DNA of 64,000 bases from Unio delphinus (GCA_029339505.1 JAQISU010000032.1:5642001-5706000); one strand, 5' to 3'; counted from the first letter of the stretch, positions 1-12,082 are shown. A program made the numbers and translations. The notes: generated by a model from the letters alone, not told the origin.

Positions 1-1983
1 GACAGTGCACTTACATAGTAAAGATTATACATTCTTCCTTTTTTAATTAATGCCTTTAGCATTAATATAATGTATGGACGATGCTTCTATGTTAATAGTT
101 TGATTAGTTGAAATTTGTATACACTCAGACATTTGTATTTAAGAAAAATAAGTAGTAAGGACAGGAATGATTCTGACAACCGATGTTCTTATAACCCAAA
201 ATTTTGTTTCAGAAATTTCTTTTCGGATATGACTAGTAGCATAGGATATAAGGAGAAGTCGCCCCAAATGGTTGGAGAAGTACCCCAAAACTTGTCAACC
301 AAAAAATCTATTTAACATTTATCTTTGAAAATAAATAAGTTATTTAAAAGATAGAAATACGTACCTTAGAACAATGCTGTTAGCAACAAAGATGTCGCCA
401 GAAGGTGGTTACAACATTATTTGATTCCAGTTTGAATCGTTTCCCATTGCAAGCGTTTAGTTAAGCACTGTGTATTTCGGACTATTTTTTACCGATCATT
501 GCGGAATGGCTGTTGTTTATGCTATTTAGTAGTGTCACCATTGTCATGCGTTATAGCAGACATGTTTGTCTGAAAGTTACCAAACACGAGATGATAGTCA
601 TCTGTGTGGTATCCAAGATGTTAAGAAATTCATGTGGCTCTGGTTGTTATATCTTATAACATTATTTTATAGTTTCCAAATTTCCCTCGTACGTTTTTTC
701 TCCATCCATCAAAAGCAGACCGTTCATTGTAACTGTTTATTTAACTATTTACTTTCAACGAAAGCCATTATTTTTAATGGAATTTAATTTTTTCCTCTTA
801 TTTTAGTAATATCTAAGTTATATCAGCGAGTACCCTTTTTAATAGAAGCAAACCTGGTTTAGAATAACTGATATACGCCTTGATGATCTGATGGCTTTAC
901 ACCGTCTGTTCTAGATTATATGCTGCACCTGTATCCAAATTTGCTGAGGTCCTACTTTTCATTAAACATCTACTAAAACAACAGTTTCTGTGTTCCTCTT
1001 GTTTAATCATTAATAGTGTTTGCATTATTGGTTCATTTACGGAAGTGTTTTGGAATTGATTCGCTTGCATACAAAATGCGGGAGTCGTTGTTTTTAACTG
1101 TTTTTTTTAAACATTTTGTTATTAACCCATTTTGAGAAAATCTATGTAAGTCCCTGAACAACTAATTTATATTTATCGATGTTCAGATGTAATTAACTTT
1201 ATCAAACGTACTATTAAGTAGCCGTTGTCATTTTTGAGTAAGTAGAGGTTTTAGATTGTCAAATAGGTCGCTGAATACCTTTTTCTTGATTGAATAAGTT
1301 CAGGGTGTGTCCAACTACATGGTCTTTTTCCCCATTCTCTTACACGATCCTACGCTTGGGAAATTTTGCCGTTGAATTCCTTCAGCGCTCATTTCTCGCA
1401 ATTATACGGCAAAACAGTTTCAATAATGTTAGCAAAAAGTATGCGTTTTGAAATCCTTACTTTGTATTGTTGTTGACCTCTGATATTTATATTGCAAAAA
1501 ATAATATTAATATGGGTACTGGAACAATGTTTTTAACTTTTTTCTTCTTCTTTTTCCTCCTTTTCTTCTTCTCCATCTTTAAAAGGTAATAAATTATCTA
1601 CCAAATGAAATAACATTAAATACATGTTTTACGCTTTGTCATTCAATGTTTCCAACATCAATTTAGTATGCACCTTGGATTTTGTATGCAACTGCATCGG
1701 ATGAATATGTATTTTTCCTTCCACACTTACGTTCAAAACTGTTTTCCTCTCGTTGTATAATAAACCCGTCCTTCCTAATCTGCATTCATTATATTTGTGT
1801 AATGTCGATAATATAAAAGTATATCATTTATAATTGATAGCATGTGTGATCAATAAACTCGTTAGGTTTCTTATAACAACACATACAGGAATAGCACGAG
1901 ATTTAAAAAACAAAAAACAAAAAAACAAATGTTAATGTTAACGTTCTTGATTGATATATCTATTATACTAACATTACTCATTC
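1..1983. other. AT-rich non-coding stretch, no gene recognised
   Basis: No open frame here looks like a known protein and no RNA gene was recognised. The only structured item is a pair of short units at 252-287 belonging to the same GGAGAAGTCGCCCC family found in larger arrays near 15947 and 19362. The rest is unannotated AT-rich DNA. Confidence 0.5.
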
Positions 1984-2008
1984 GTGTGGAAATTACTCTC
2001 AAACTCGG

Positions 2009-2172
2009 ACCAGACGGATTCAGATGTAATAGTACGTAACAAAAGAACATCGTATCTATTACAAGTAAAACATTATAGTAATCATTATTATTGGGTGAGA
2101 TGCAAGCATATACTAAACGGTAATCACACAAACGAAGTTTTTCATGGATTTGGAGATGACAATGTATTTGGG
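2009..2172 (+). other. Exon-like open stretch ending in a strong splice donor
   Basis: A plus-strand frame is open from about 1984 and runs to a GTAAGT splice-donor match at 2173. A possible acceptor AG ends at 2008. The translated stretch is mixed in composition and includes the short string YYWVRCKH, and no family is recognised. The frame then runs into a TA microsatellite, where the open reading is meaningless. This could be a real internal exon of an unknown gene or a chance frame. There is no conserved-domain support. Confidence 0.22.
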
Positions 2173-2222
2173 GTAAGTAAATCTTTACTTTTAAATAAAC
2201 ATTTCAAACAATGCCAAAATCA

Positions 2223-2372
<150 letters not shown>

Positions 2373-3169
2373 TGTTACGTGCTTAGGCTCGAATAAGCAG
2401 CAACACAGAAAGAGTGAAAACTAACAAGCTTGTAAAACTTTAACAATGATTTATTTAGTACAATTATTTTCATAAAATAAATAAACTTACGGTTTTAGAG
2501 AATCAAATCCAACAAATATAGAATTCACAAAATAATCCACTAATGGAATTACAAGTCCTGATAAATAAATGTTCTAATAGTTCCAGGTTCGAATCTTGAC
2601 GATGTAATCCAAAATGGCTGACAATGTCACGTGGTACAGTTCTTGTTTTTAATCATCCAATTGAATATCATAAACATATGTCCTTTTTCCAGATAATTCT
2701 TCTTTTCCAACGAATTGACACAAGTCCAGAATAATTTAACTCAAACAGATAATACACAACTTATCTTAAAGCCCAAACATCTACTAATGTCAGCTTCTAA
2801 AATACAGCTATATATATATTGTTTTTCTGAAGTAAACAAGTGATCACGCTCTTTTCTAGAAATTGATAGAAGGTCATGGAAGGTCACTGCCTTCCCTAAA
2901 AATCACATACTCTAGATTTTCTTACCCCTAAGAATTAAAAATAGAATGTTGTCCCTAAAATTAACCAATGAAATTGAAGACCTGTTGACAGTGTTCAAAG
3001 CAAGGTCAGGAACTAGACCACTGTAAGCCAAGGTCAGCCTGTTTATCAGTAAAGTCCAGGTCAAATGAATTTTCTAGAAAAATCTCCCAATTAATGGATA
3101 ATAACCCTAAATGACAATTTTAGATTTAATAATTAAAAATAAATAAAATTAAATCCAGTAGCCGTAACA
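2373..3169 (-). repeat. 3' LTR (relative to the element) of the Gmr1-like retrotransposon
   Basis: Almost identical to 8416-9211. The only differences seen are a few substitutions (for example TTCTTT versus TTCCTT, CAGTGT versus CAATGT, CAGTAG versus CAATAG), one extra TA pair in a TATATATA run and one A-run length change. On the minus strand a TATA-like run lies at 2809-2820 and an AATAAA polyadenylation signal at 2450-2455. Both are suitably placed for a U3-R-U5 structure. Confidence 0.95.
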
Positions 3170-3178
3170 CCTTCCCCC
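3170..3178 (-). other. Polypurine tract
   Basis: Read on the minus strand this is GGGGGAAGG, touching the first base of the 3' LTR. This is the expected position for the plus-strand primer of reverse transcription. Confidence 0.85.
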
Positions 3179-3269
3179 ATAAAATAAAAAGAAAGGTTTA
3201 TATGATAAAACTTTCTTTTTATCACAAACCAATTTACATCTGAAATTAAAAATTACATAATATAATGAA

Positions 3270-4421
3270 TTATACACGGGAAAGAGCGTCTGCAATTATA
3301 TTATCTTTTCCTTTTATGTGCCTGATATCAAGATTATACTCTTGTAATAACAAACTCCATCTTAATAATCTTTGGTTTTTGTTTTTCATCTTGCCGATGA
3401 AAGTAAGGGGGTTGTGATCACTGAAAACTATAATCGAAGAAGGAGCTGAACTTAAATAAACTTCAAAATGTTGCAAAGCCAAAATCAATGCCAAACATTC
3501 CTTCTCGATTGTTGAATAATTTTTCTGGTGCTTATTCAATTTCTTAGAAAAATAACACACTGGATGTTCAATTCCATTTTTGTCCTTTTGAATTAAAACC
3601 GCACCAACCCCAACATCACTTGCATCAACAGATAATTTAAAAGATTGACCAAAATTTGGAGCTGCAAGAACTGGTGCTGTTTCAAGTATGGCTTTCAACT
3701 TGTCAAAAGCCTCCTGACATTTTTCAGTCCAACAGAACTTATTCTTCTTTTTCAATAAATTTGTCAGGGGTTCTGCTACTATAGAAAAATTTGAACAAAA
3801 TTTACGATAATATCCAGCCATCCCTAAAAACCGCATCAGTTGTTTTCTATTTTCAGGCACGGGGAATTTAGAGATAGCCTCAACCTTGGCATCTATTAGT
3901 TTAACCTGCCCATGTCCCACAATATGTCCTAAGAAAGTTACACTAGCACGACAGAACTCACTTTTAGATAAATTAATTGTCAAACATGCATCAGTGAGTC
4001 TGTCAAAGAATTTTCGAATCGTTGCTAGATGTTCTATCCAGGTGTCGTTGTAGATGATGCCATCATCTATATAAGCATCACAATTTTCTAGACCAGAAGT
4101 AATCATATTCATGAGACGTTGAAATGTACTTGGCGACCCTTTCATCCCAAACGGCATTACTTTATATTGGTAAAGTCCATCTGGAGTCACAAATGCTGAA
4201 ACTTCCTTTGCTCTTTCCGTCAGTGGAATCTGCCAAAATCCCATCAGAAGGTCAAATTTGGTGACATACTTGGCATTCCCGATTTTATCAATACAATCGT
4301 CAATTCTTGGTAATGGGAATGAATCTGTTTTTGTCACACTGTTCACCTTCCTATAATCAGTGCACATACGGAAAGTTTTATCTGGTTTTGGAACAAGTAT
4401 GCATGGTGAACTCCAATCACT
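3270..4421 (-). pseudogene. pol: Retrotransposon reverse transcriptase (main part) and RNase H
   Basis: Copies the element RNA into DNA. Counting from the first Met (4367), the RT palm runs over roughly residues 1-160 with the catalytic YIDD at 99-102. The thumb/connection and a DAS-type RNase H (Asp near 248) follow. The frame ends at 3270, about 90 bp before the PPT, so nothing follows RNase H. There is no integrase downstream, confirming the unusual order. The frame is continuous with the RT N-terminal piece upstream (same frame) except for a TAA at 4422-4424, which falls inside the conserved RT N-terminal region and would truncate the enzyme. The domain assignment is secure, and loss of function in this copy is inferred from the stop. 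Confidence 0.92.
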
Positions 4422-4745
4422 TTAACTGGGCTCGATAAAATCATTCTCCAGCAAATATTGAATTTCCTTTTTTAAGTATTCCTGTTTGAGTGGATTCATC
4501 CTGTATGGATGTTGTTTAATAGGTCTTGAATTTTCAATTTCAACGTCATGAAAAATTTTGTTTGTCCTTGTAGGAATATCTGGAAATAAGTGCTCAAATT
4601 CTATTAATAATTGCTTCAATTCATTTCTTTCTTGCACTTGCAAATGTGAAAGTTTCTGGTCTAGATTTTTCATAATTTCTGAATTGCAAAGATTCGTCAT
4701 TTCAATATCAGTCGTCACTTCGATATCAGTAGAATCTGATGATAT
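4422..4745 (-). pseudogene. pol: Retrotransposon RT N-terminal segment between two in-frame stops
   Basis: This piece has the typical run-up to a Ty3/gypsy RT: an FPDIPTRT-like motif, a V-E-I/PIKQHPYR stretch and an IEPS motif at its end. It lies in the same reading frame as the integrase upstream (stop TGA at 4746-4748) and the RT core downstream (stop TAA at 4422-4424). Both stops therefore look like point nonsense changes rather than gene boundaries. The alternative, a natural stop between integrase and RT, cannot be excluded for the TGA at 4746 because it falls near the domain junction. Confidence 0.85.
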
Positions 4746-7415
4746 TCATTCATTGAGTGGGACAGGTACAACTAAATTAATTACATGTTTAGCATGGCTA
4801 TCTCTTTCAATATACTCCTTTAGCATATTTATATGACAAAGTTGATTTTGTTTGCGCCTCCCAGGAGTATTTATAATGTAATTTAATTCATTAATTTTCC
4901 TATCGACTGTGTAGGGACCATAATACTTGGCCTGAAGAGGGTTTTGTGGCAAAGGCAAGAGAGCCAGGACTCGATCACCAGGTTGAAAGCTCCTTTCCTT
5001 CAAATTTTTATCATATCTTGCTTTCATTTTAGATTGCGTAGAGTGCAGATTTGTTTTTGCAACCTCACAAGCCTTTGACAATTTGTATCTAAAATCAGAC
5101 ACATAATCTAGAAGATTAATTTCAGGATCTTCATTAGTTAAAAGTTTCTCTTTCAATAACTTCAATGGTCCACGCACAGTATGTCCAAAAACCAGTTCAA
5201 AGGGACTGAAGCCTAGAGATTCTTGAACTGATTCTCTAACAGCATACAATAGTAAATGAATGCCTTCATCCCAATCTTTATTTGTATCAAAACAATATGA
5301 TCGAATCATATTTTTCAAAGTCTGATGAAATCTTTCTAAAGCCCCTTGGCTCTCAGGATGATAGGCAGAAGATTTGAATTGTTGAATGCCTAATTCATAC
5401 ATAACTTGTTGGAAAATACCAGACATAAAGTTTGAACCTTGATCAGACTGAACAGATTTGGGAAGGCCATACTGAGTAAAAAACTTTATCAAAGCTTTTA
5501 CTATTGTTTTACATTTTATATTCCTCAACGGAATAGCCTCTGGAAACCTTGTTGACGCACACATAATGGTCAACAGGTATTGGTTACCTGACTTGGTCTT
5601 AGGTAAGGGACCTACACAATCTACTATAATTCTACTAAAAGGTTCGTCAAATGCAGGAATAGGTTGCAGATGAGCCTTAGGTATCTTCTGATTGGGTTTT
5701 CCTACCATTTGACAAGTATGACAAGATCTACAGTATTTGACAACATCACTTTTGATTTTTGGCCAATAGAAGTGAGTCAAGATCTTGTGATACGTTTTAT
5801 TAATCCCTAAATGACCAGCCAAAGGAGTTTCATGGGCCAGATTAAGTATTTCCTGTCTGTAAGGTTTTGGAACTACTATTTGATAGTTCACTGACCATTC
5901 ATCACCAGCAGGTACCTCGGGAGGTCTCCATTTTCTCATAAGAATTCCATTTTTAATGAAATAACAGACAGGAACTTCAGTGGCTTCAGTCTCATTTATG
6001 GCCCTTTGAAACAAACAGGAGATCTCAGGATCTTTTTCCTGTTCAACGACAAGTGACTGTCGTTTATCACCCTGATTAGAATAAAGAGAATGAGTTGTTA
6101 AAAGAGGATCACTATGATCAATACCTTCTGATTGATCCAAACAAGGAGTAAAAGTGACCTCGTCAAAAGCCTGACCTATACACGTGCCAGATAAAGGAAT
6201 ACTTCCTTCATCAACATCATTCTCAAGAGCTTTCTTTGCCATAGCTCTAGTAACTGCACAAGCTTGAAATATCTCAGGGAATTCTTTTTCAATTGGATCA
6301 ACTTTCTGATCCAAATTAGGCTTGTCAGTTACAAGTGGATTAACCACAACCTTGTCCCCAGCTAAGTCGTTGCCTAGCAATAAATCAATTCCCTCTACGG
6401 GCAAAACCGAGACTGTTCCGATTGTCACAGGTCCTGACACTAAGTCTGATGACAAATTTACACAATGGAGAGGAACATTAACAAAGCCGCACTCTACTCC
6501 CTGAATAAGAACACTTTCATTAGAAGAAGACTTCTCAGAAAAAGGCAAAGTACCTGATAATAAAAGACTCTGAGAAGCTCCTGTGTCCCTTAAAATTTTA
6601 ATATGGGTGGGATTGGCCGAATCACCCAAGAGTGATATAGAACCCTTCGATATGAATGGTTCATAATTCTCCATAATAAAATCAGACCGGGGTTTATTAG
6701 ACCCAACAATTGTATTGCTTTCAATACATGACTGTGACCTTGACCTCTTGGAAATAAGAGCATTTGGAACAGGTCTATCTTGATTCTGATTCCTATTTTT
6801 CAATTTGTAGCAATCAGAAGCAACGTGTCCTTTTTTCTTGCAAAAGTTACACGTCGGAAGAGACAAGGATCTAGAATCAAACTTCTCCGAAGTCTGATTT
6901 TTGAAAGTTGTGTTAGTTTGAGTTTTAGAAGGGCTTGAATTAGGCGGAAATACTTTTCTGCCATTAAATTGTTGAGTAGAAGTCTTGTTAACAAAAGGAA
7001 CTTTATGTGTCAACGAATATTCGTCAGCAGCTCGAGCAGCATTTTCCAAGGTTTCAATCTGATGCTCCTCAAGATAAGTTTTAACATCACTATGGACACA
7101 GTTTTTGAACTCTTCAATTAATATAATTTGCTTGAGATTTTGATAATCTTGCTCGACTTTCTTGGCTAAACACCATCTATCAAACAACTGCTCTTTTTGT
7201 CTAGCAAATTCGACATGAGTTTGTCCAGCTTCTTTTCTGTAATTTCTAAATTTTTGCCTATAAGCTTCAGGAACTAACTCATAACCTCTTAAAATGCATT
7301 CTTTAACTACGTCATAATCACCACTTTGCTGAACAGATAGTGAAGTGTAAATCTCACTAGCCTTACCAGTAAGTACACATTGTAGTAACTGAGTCCAATT
7401 CTCTCTTGGCCACTT
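4746..7415 (-). pseudogene. pol: Gag C-terminus, zinc knuckle, aspartic protease and integrase
   Basis: One long frame whose first Met is at 7187 (813 residues from there). A CX2CX4HX4C zinc knuckle lies at 113-126, giving nucleic-acid binding by Gag. A DTGA protease active site begins at residue 201, with a following LLGND motif near 270. The integrase has an HHCC zinc domain (His 452 and 459, Cys 489 and 492), then the catalytic triad Asp 523, Asp 582 and Glu 618. The last two are 35 residues apart, the DD35E spacing. A C-terminal domain around 735-790 resembles the usual gypsy integrase tail. The frame upstream of 7187 stays open to a TGA at 7416-7418, so the start in this copy is not a true gene start. 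The next domain in the same frame is the RT. Confidence 0.93.
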
Positions 7416-7984
7416 TCAATTTTCTGCAACTTTTTCAAAAAGAATAAAATATTTGTCTACTTCTTTTTCTTTAAAAGGGGGCACTAATCTAATATTCCTT
7501 GCTAAATCAAAATTTTGATTTGAAGTATGACGGTGATTCTCACTTGCCAGCTCCATTTCTTTCATTTTAATTTCATATTGTAATTGTTTTTCCTTCTCCC
7601 TTTCCTGTCTCTCTCGCTCCTCTTTTTCAAATTGTAATTGTCTTTCTTTATCCCTTTCCTGAAATTCCAGTTTCTTAAACTCTAATTCCCTCTCTCTCTC
7701 CTCTTTTTCTCTATCAATCTGCATCTGCTCTTTTTGTAATTCAATTTGTTTCTCTTTCTCCTCTCTCTCAATTCGCATTTGCTCTTTTTGTAATTCAATT
7801 TGTTTCTCTTTCTCCTCTCTCTCAATTCGCATTTGTTCTTTTTGTAATTCAATTTGTTTCTCTTTCTCCTCTCTCTCAATTCGCATTTGCTCTTTTTGTA
7901 ATTCAATTTGTTTCTCTTTCTCCTCTCTCTCATATTGTAATTGCTTTTCTCTCTCCCTTTCCTGAAATTCTAGCCTCTTCAACT
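7416..7984 (-). pseudogene. gag: Gag middle region, highly charged coiled coil with 54 bp repeats
   Basis: Rich in Glu, Lys, Arg and Gln with an almost uninterrupted helical pattern, as expected of a long coiled coil. It includes about four copies of an 18-residue unit (EEKEKQIELQKEQM-type) encoded by near-identical 54 bp repeats over roughly 7709-7930. It ends at a TGA (7416-7418) just after a conserved-looking Gag stretch, and the same frame reopens immediately with Gag-like sequence, so the stop is probably a nonsense change. The upstream junction with the Gag N-terminus is a frameshift in a GA-rich run near 7995. Confidence 0.85.
7709..7930. repeat. 54 bp tandem repeat inside gag, about four copies
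   Basis: The repeat keeps the reading frame (54 = 18 codons) and encodes a charged helical unit. Copies differ at only a few bases, so copy number has probably changed recently. Confidence 0.9.
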
Positions 7985-8296
7985 CTAATTCACTCTCTCT
8001 CTCTGAAATTCCAGCTTCTTCAACTCTAATTCAATCTTGAATTTTAATTCTAATTCCTTCAGTTTAATGTCAGAGTCTGGTGTAGACTTACTGACTGGAA
8101 TCAAAGCACTTTGTTCAAAAACATCCTGTTCTACCAAATACTGGACCAAAATCTTTTTGATATCTTGTTTCGTTAAAGAAGCTTTCACTTCAGAAAGATC
8201 GTATTTTCTGGCAAGTTGAACCAACTCGTCTTTTTTGAAAAGATCTAATTGCTCCTGGGTAGGATTAGAAAGAAATATTTCTACCTTAGAAGTCAT
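7985..8296 (-). pseudogene. gag: Gag N-terminus with SAP-like helix pair
   Basis: Starts at ATG 8294-8296, about 95 bp after the PBS, which is the normal place for gag. The first 60 residues carry a KKDELVQLARKYDL-type helix followed by a second helix. This resembles the SAP-like N-terminus of many invertebrate gypsy Gag proteins. The frame breaks at a TAG (7985-7987) after a CT/GA microsatellite-like run, beyond which the coiled-coil part continues in another frame. A small length change in that dinucleotide run is the simplest explanation. Confidence 0.82.
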
Positions 8297-8390
8297 TTTG
8301 ATACAAGCGTGTTAGTCTCACTAAAGATTTAAAATTGTCAAAAACTAAGGGAAATTCAAATTTAAATTCAAATTTATCTCAAATCTCAAT

Positions 8391-8409
8391 CCCGAGACGA
8401 TAGCCACCA
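8391..8409 (-). other. Primer binding site (PBS)
   Basis: On the minus strand this begins TGGTGGCTATC, six bases inside the 5' LTR. TGG matches the CCA end of a tRNA, and the following bases would pair with its acceptor stem and T arm. I cannot assign the tRNA. Confidence 0.75.
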
Positions 8410-8415
8410 ATTCTA

Positions 8416-9211
8416 TGTTACGTGCTTAGGCTCGAATAAGCAGCAACACAGAAAGAGTGAAAACTAACAAGCTTGTAAAACTTTAACAATGATTTATTTA
8501 GTACAATTATTTTCATAAAATAAATAAACTTACGGTTTTAGAGAATCAAATCCAACAAATATAGAATTCACAAAATAATCCACTAATGGAATTACAAGTC
8601 CTGATAAATAAATGTTCTAATAGTTCCAGGTTCGAATCTTGACGATGTAATCCAAAATGGCTGACAATGTCACGTGGTACAGTTCTTGTTTTTAATCATC
8701 CAATTGAATATCATAAACATATGTCCTTTTTCCAGATAATTCTTCCTTTCCAACGAATTGACACAAGTCCAGAATAATTTAACTCAAACAGATAATACAC
8801 AACTTATCTTAAAGCCCAAACATCTACTAATGTCAGCTTCTAAAATACAGCTATATATATTGTTTTTCTGAAGTAAACAAGTGATCACGCTCTTTTCTAG
8901 AAATTGATAGAAGGTCATGGAAGGTCACTGCCTTCCCTAAAAATCACATACTCTAGATTTTCTTACCCCTAAGAATTAAAAATAGAATGTTGTCCCTAAA
9001 ATTAACCAATGAAATTGAAGACCTGTTGACAATGTTCAAAGCAAGGTCAGGAACTAGACCACTGTAAGCCAAGGTCAGCCTGTTTATCAGTAAAGTCCAG
9101 GTCAAATGAATTTTCTAGAAAAAATCTCCCAATTAATGGATAATAACCCTAAATGACAATTTTAGATTTAATAATTAAAAATAAATAAAATTAAATCCAA
9201 TAGCCGTAACA
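8416..9211 (-). repeat. 5' LTR (relative to the element) of the Gmr1-like retrotransposon
   Basis: 796 bp, the partner of 2373-3169. The minus-strand TATA-like run and AATAAA signal are conserved. Near-identity of the two LTRs marks a young insertion. Confidence 0.95.
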
Positions 9212-9331
9212 ATACATACATACATACATACATACATACATACATACATACATACATACATACATACATACATACATACATACATACATACATACATACA
9301 TACATACATACATACATACATACATACATAC
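9212..9331. repeat. (ATAC)n microsatellite, right part
   Basis: About thirty perfect ATAC units, the continuation of the tract split by the LTR element. The MYVCMYVC open frame over it is an artefact. Confidence 0.97.
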
Positions 9332-11859
9332 ATTTTCTTCAGAGAAGACAATTGTAATGATGTCGTTTAAACAAAGTTTTAAACAAAATATGTCATCTTT
9401 CAATAGAGATAAGACTGCCATTTTCGTTACAAAAAGCATTTACTGCATGTACCATATTTCATATTTGTTCCTTTTTGTCAGTTTTCGTAATAGTTTCTCA
9501 ATAAAATAAACTATTTAAAGTTTGCACATAGTTAAATGAGCTGCTTGAAAAATATTCGACTAATAAACTACAGATGCAATTATTTAATTTCATTATATAC
9601 ATGTACAACAACCGAATTGTCACGCGTACTATCGGGGTGTTATTGCCTTAAATGCATAATTTTAACTACTCAACGTACATGGGAATGAATGATAAATATC
9701 ATGTTTATAAACAATATAATTTAAATCCCCGACAAAATGTAACGATACTTCACGTCTTGAGCATATTGCCATAACTCTTCATCGATTCTAAAATTTGTCC
9801 TGTAAAGGTGGTATCAAAGATCTGTAACTACAGTAACGGCTCAAGTGATTAACGAGTATGACCCAAAGGATAATACATGTCTTCAGTGATATGTATTATC
9901 GGCATTTCATCCTACAACCGTTATGCCGAGTGTGCAATTAAATATAAAGATTATATTATTAAGTTAAACGTTTTTGGTAATGCGTTCCCTTTTTTCTTTA
10001 AAAGATATTTGGACATTTGCAAATTTAAATGATGAAATGTTTATTAATGCTTTTGTCTGGGAAAACGGATTATAGTCTGAATTGAAAAATGGAAAATAAA
10101 ATTAATATGTTACTAATATCAGAAAAAATGAAAATAAATCATTATGGTTTAATTAAATATTTCTCTAGATTAATTTTTAACGGTAACAAGCATAAGAGTA
10201 AAGAAACGCACGTGTAGAAGTTTACATATTGTAATAAATTTGGAGTATACTCATTTGGTTATGGCGCCACGGTTTAAGGAATTCTTTGATTTGTGTGATT
10301 ACTTGCGTGATTATTGGAATTCGGTCTAATGGAAATTTTCTTTCGCCAGAAATAATTAGTTAATTACTAGGAACAAACGTCACGGAGTGAAGTGTTAGTG
10401 AGTTTCCGTGATGCCATGGTTCACTAGTAGTGAATTCAAGCCAAAACCGAATGAATGTCCCTGTTATACCATACTCACTACGAAAATCTAGTGGTGTACA
10501 TTTGTAGTGTCACTGCAGTGACAGTATTTGTGGTAGGAAACTGTCAAAGTACACAATGAAATCAATAAGAAGGGACTCGGCAGGTTCCGTTTATATCGCC
10601 GTTGTGGCAAATGCGGTGCAAATGTACTGGTAAAATATGCCTGGAAACCATAAATTGACTGGCCTAAGGTGGCGGAGTTAAAATAGTTCATTGTGTTGGG
10701 GAAAGAGCTGTATAGTTTCAACGGCGTGAACCGATGGCAGTAAGGAAACATGATGAAGAGAAACCATGCAGATGTGCGGTTTATAAATATTTGTCAGGTT
10801 GGAGATTTGTGGTCTTGCATTGGTTAGAGTAAAATTTATGTATAGAACGGACACGCCAGACTTTCTAATTTACAACTGAAGTTGTATGGAAGTCTTTGTA
10901 AATTTATGGTAAACTTATGAATTCTGGACTAAGTTTTTCATGTAAAAAAAAAAGATTATGTTGAGTTAGATATATTAAATAAGTAATGCTAATGTAGGTG
11001 GAAAATACTTAGCAAGTAACAGATCCACTGCCAGGTGGTTACTTATATGATGTTCTTAGATGTGATGGTCAAGTAGTCAATCAATTGTTTTACCAAGAAA
11101 TAATGTAGCAAAAAATCTTTCTTAGCAATTTAAATGACGAAATGGAAGAAGAAAAAAAATTTGAGTCGCGATCCGATATCCAGCAAATAGGAGAAAAATG
11201 TTAGATTTAAACAAATCTTAACTTCATTGATGCAGTAGTTTGTCATACTGGTGATAAAATGATAATGAGGTTAGAGGTCATTGCCAGATTGCTGCATACA
11301 ACACCTGTAATTTACAATTTACAATATGCCCATATAAAACTAGAGGTAATGTAGTATTCCATAACCTCGGAAGAAATGATGAGCATTTGCTATTGTCAGC
11401 TATAAAATTTCAACATTATGATTATGTTCCTATTTTTATAAAATTACACCAAATTAACACTGCTAGTAAAATGCACATTGTATTCTTTAAATAAATCTGA
11501 AAATCAGATGAAGATTATAATCATGCAACAACAAGAAAAAATTTGGGAAGCAAGTAATAAAAGCAAACTATGGTGAATATCATGATCCATTCTTAAAACT
11601 GATGTTTTATCACTTGCTAGTGTATTGAAATTTTAAAAAGAAATATAGCTGTTAAAAGTTATATGCAAGAATGGTACATTGGTTATCCAAGTGATCGCCA
11701 TCTCCATAGTGTTATTAATAACAAAGTTTTTTGAGAAATCTGAAGACGAATGTAATGGAAAACAGTACAAATCTTTTTTAAGACCTCAAATGCATTTTCT
11801 TATTATTGATAAAAAAAAGTCAACAAAGCAACAGTTGAATCAATACCAATTGTTAATGT
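9332..11859. other. Unannotated AT-rich DNA
   Basis: No recognisable coding sequence, RNA gene or transposon end was found. Open frames such as that at 10488-10751 (minus) show no known domain. Confidence 0.45.
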
Positions 11860-12082
11860 GTTGTTGTTTTTCAGCACAAGATATACTCTACATGGCGGAC
11901 AGTATAACTGGAATAACCAGAGGAAACCCCGGGAAGGATCACCGACCCATGAAAAGCTACTGACAAGCGTTCTCATGTACTGACATTAGCCAAGCCCGAG
12001 ACTCGAACCCAGGCCGACAGAGGTGAGATGGTAGTGATCTTTAACGGTGAGCGCTTTTGGCCACTCAGACACTCGGGGCCCC
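11860..12082 (-). mobile_element. tRNA-Leu-like SINE copy (minus)
   Basis: Same family as 42540-42773 and 52111-52357. Read on the minus strand it begins GGGGCCCCGAGTG, carries an A-box-like and a B-box-like sequence (GGGTTCGAGTC), then the shared body ending near a GCTGAAAAA tail. It is the most diverged of the four copies. Confidence 0.8.

Larger units (their letters stand above)
2373..9211 (-). mobile_element. Gmr1-like Ty3/gypsy-type LTR retrotransposon, full length, coding-defective
   Basis: A 6.8 kb element read on the minus strand, with two LTRs of 797 and 796 bp that begin TGTTAC and end GTAACA. A PBS-like site follows the 5' LTR and a purine tract abuts the 3' LTR. Coding order along the minus strand is gag, zinc knuckle, aspartic protease, integrase, reverse transcriptase, RNase H. 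Integrase ahead of RT is the Ty1/copia layout, but the RT, RNase H and HHCC/DD35E integrase read as Ty3/gypsy-type. That combination is described for the Gmr1-like group. The flanks are ATAC on both sides, so a 4 bp target duplication is consistent but cannot be proved inside an ATAC tract. The LTRs differ at only about three substitutions and two small indels, so insertion was recent, yet the coding frame has one frameshift and three in-frame stops. Confidence 0.95.

Noticed and set aside
4558..4836. Plus-strand frame inside the retrotransposon
   Set aside because: Antisense shadow of the integrase/RT region. It has no domain.
11860..12082. tRNA gene
   Set aside because: A- and B-box words belong to a SINE found four times. 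No cloverleaf with a CCA-ready acceptor stem.
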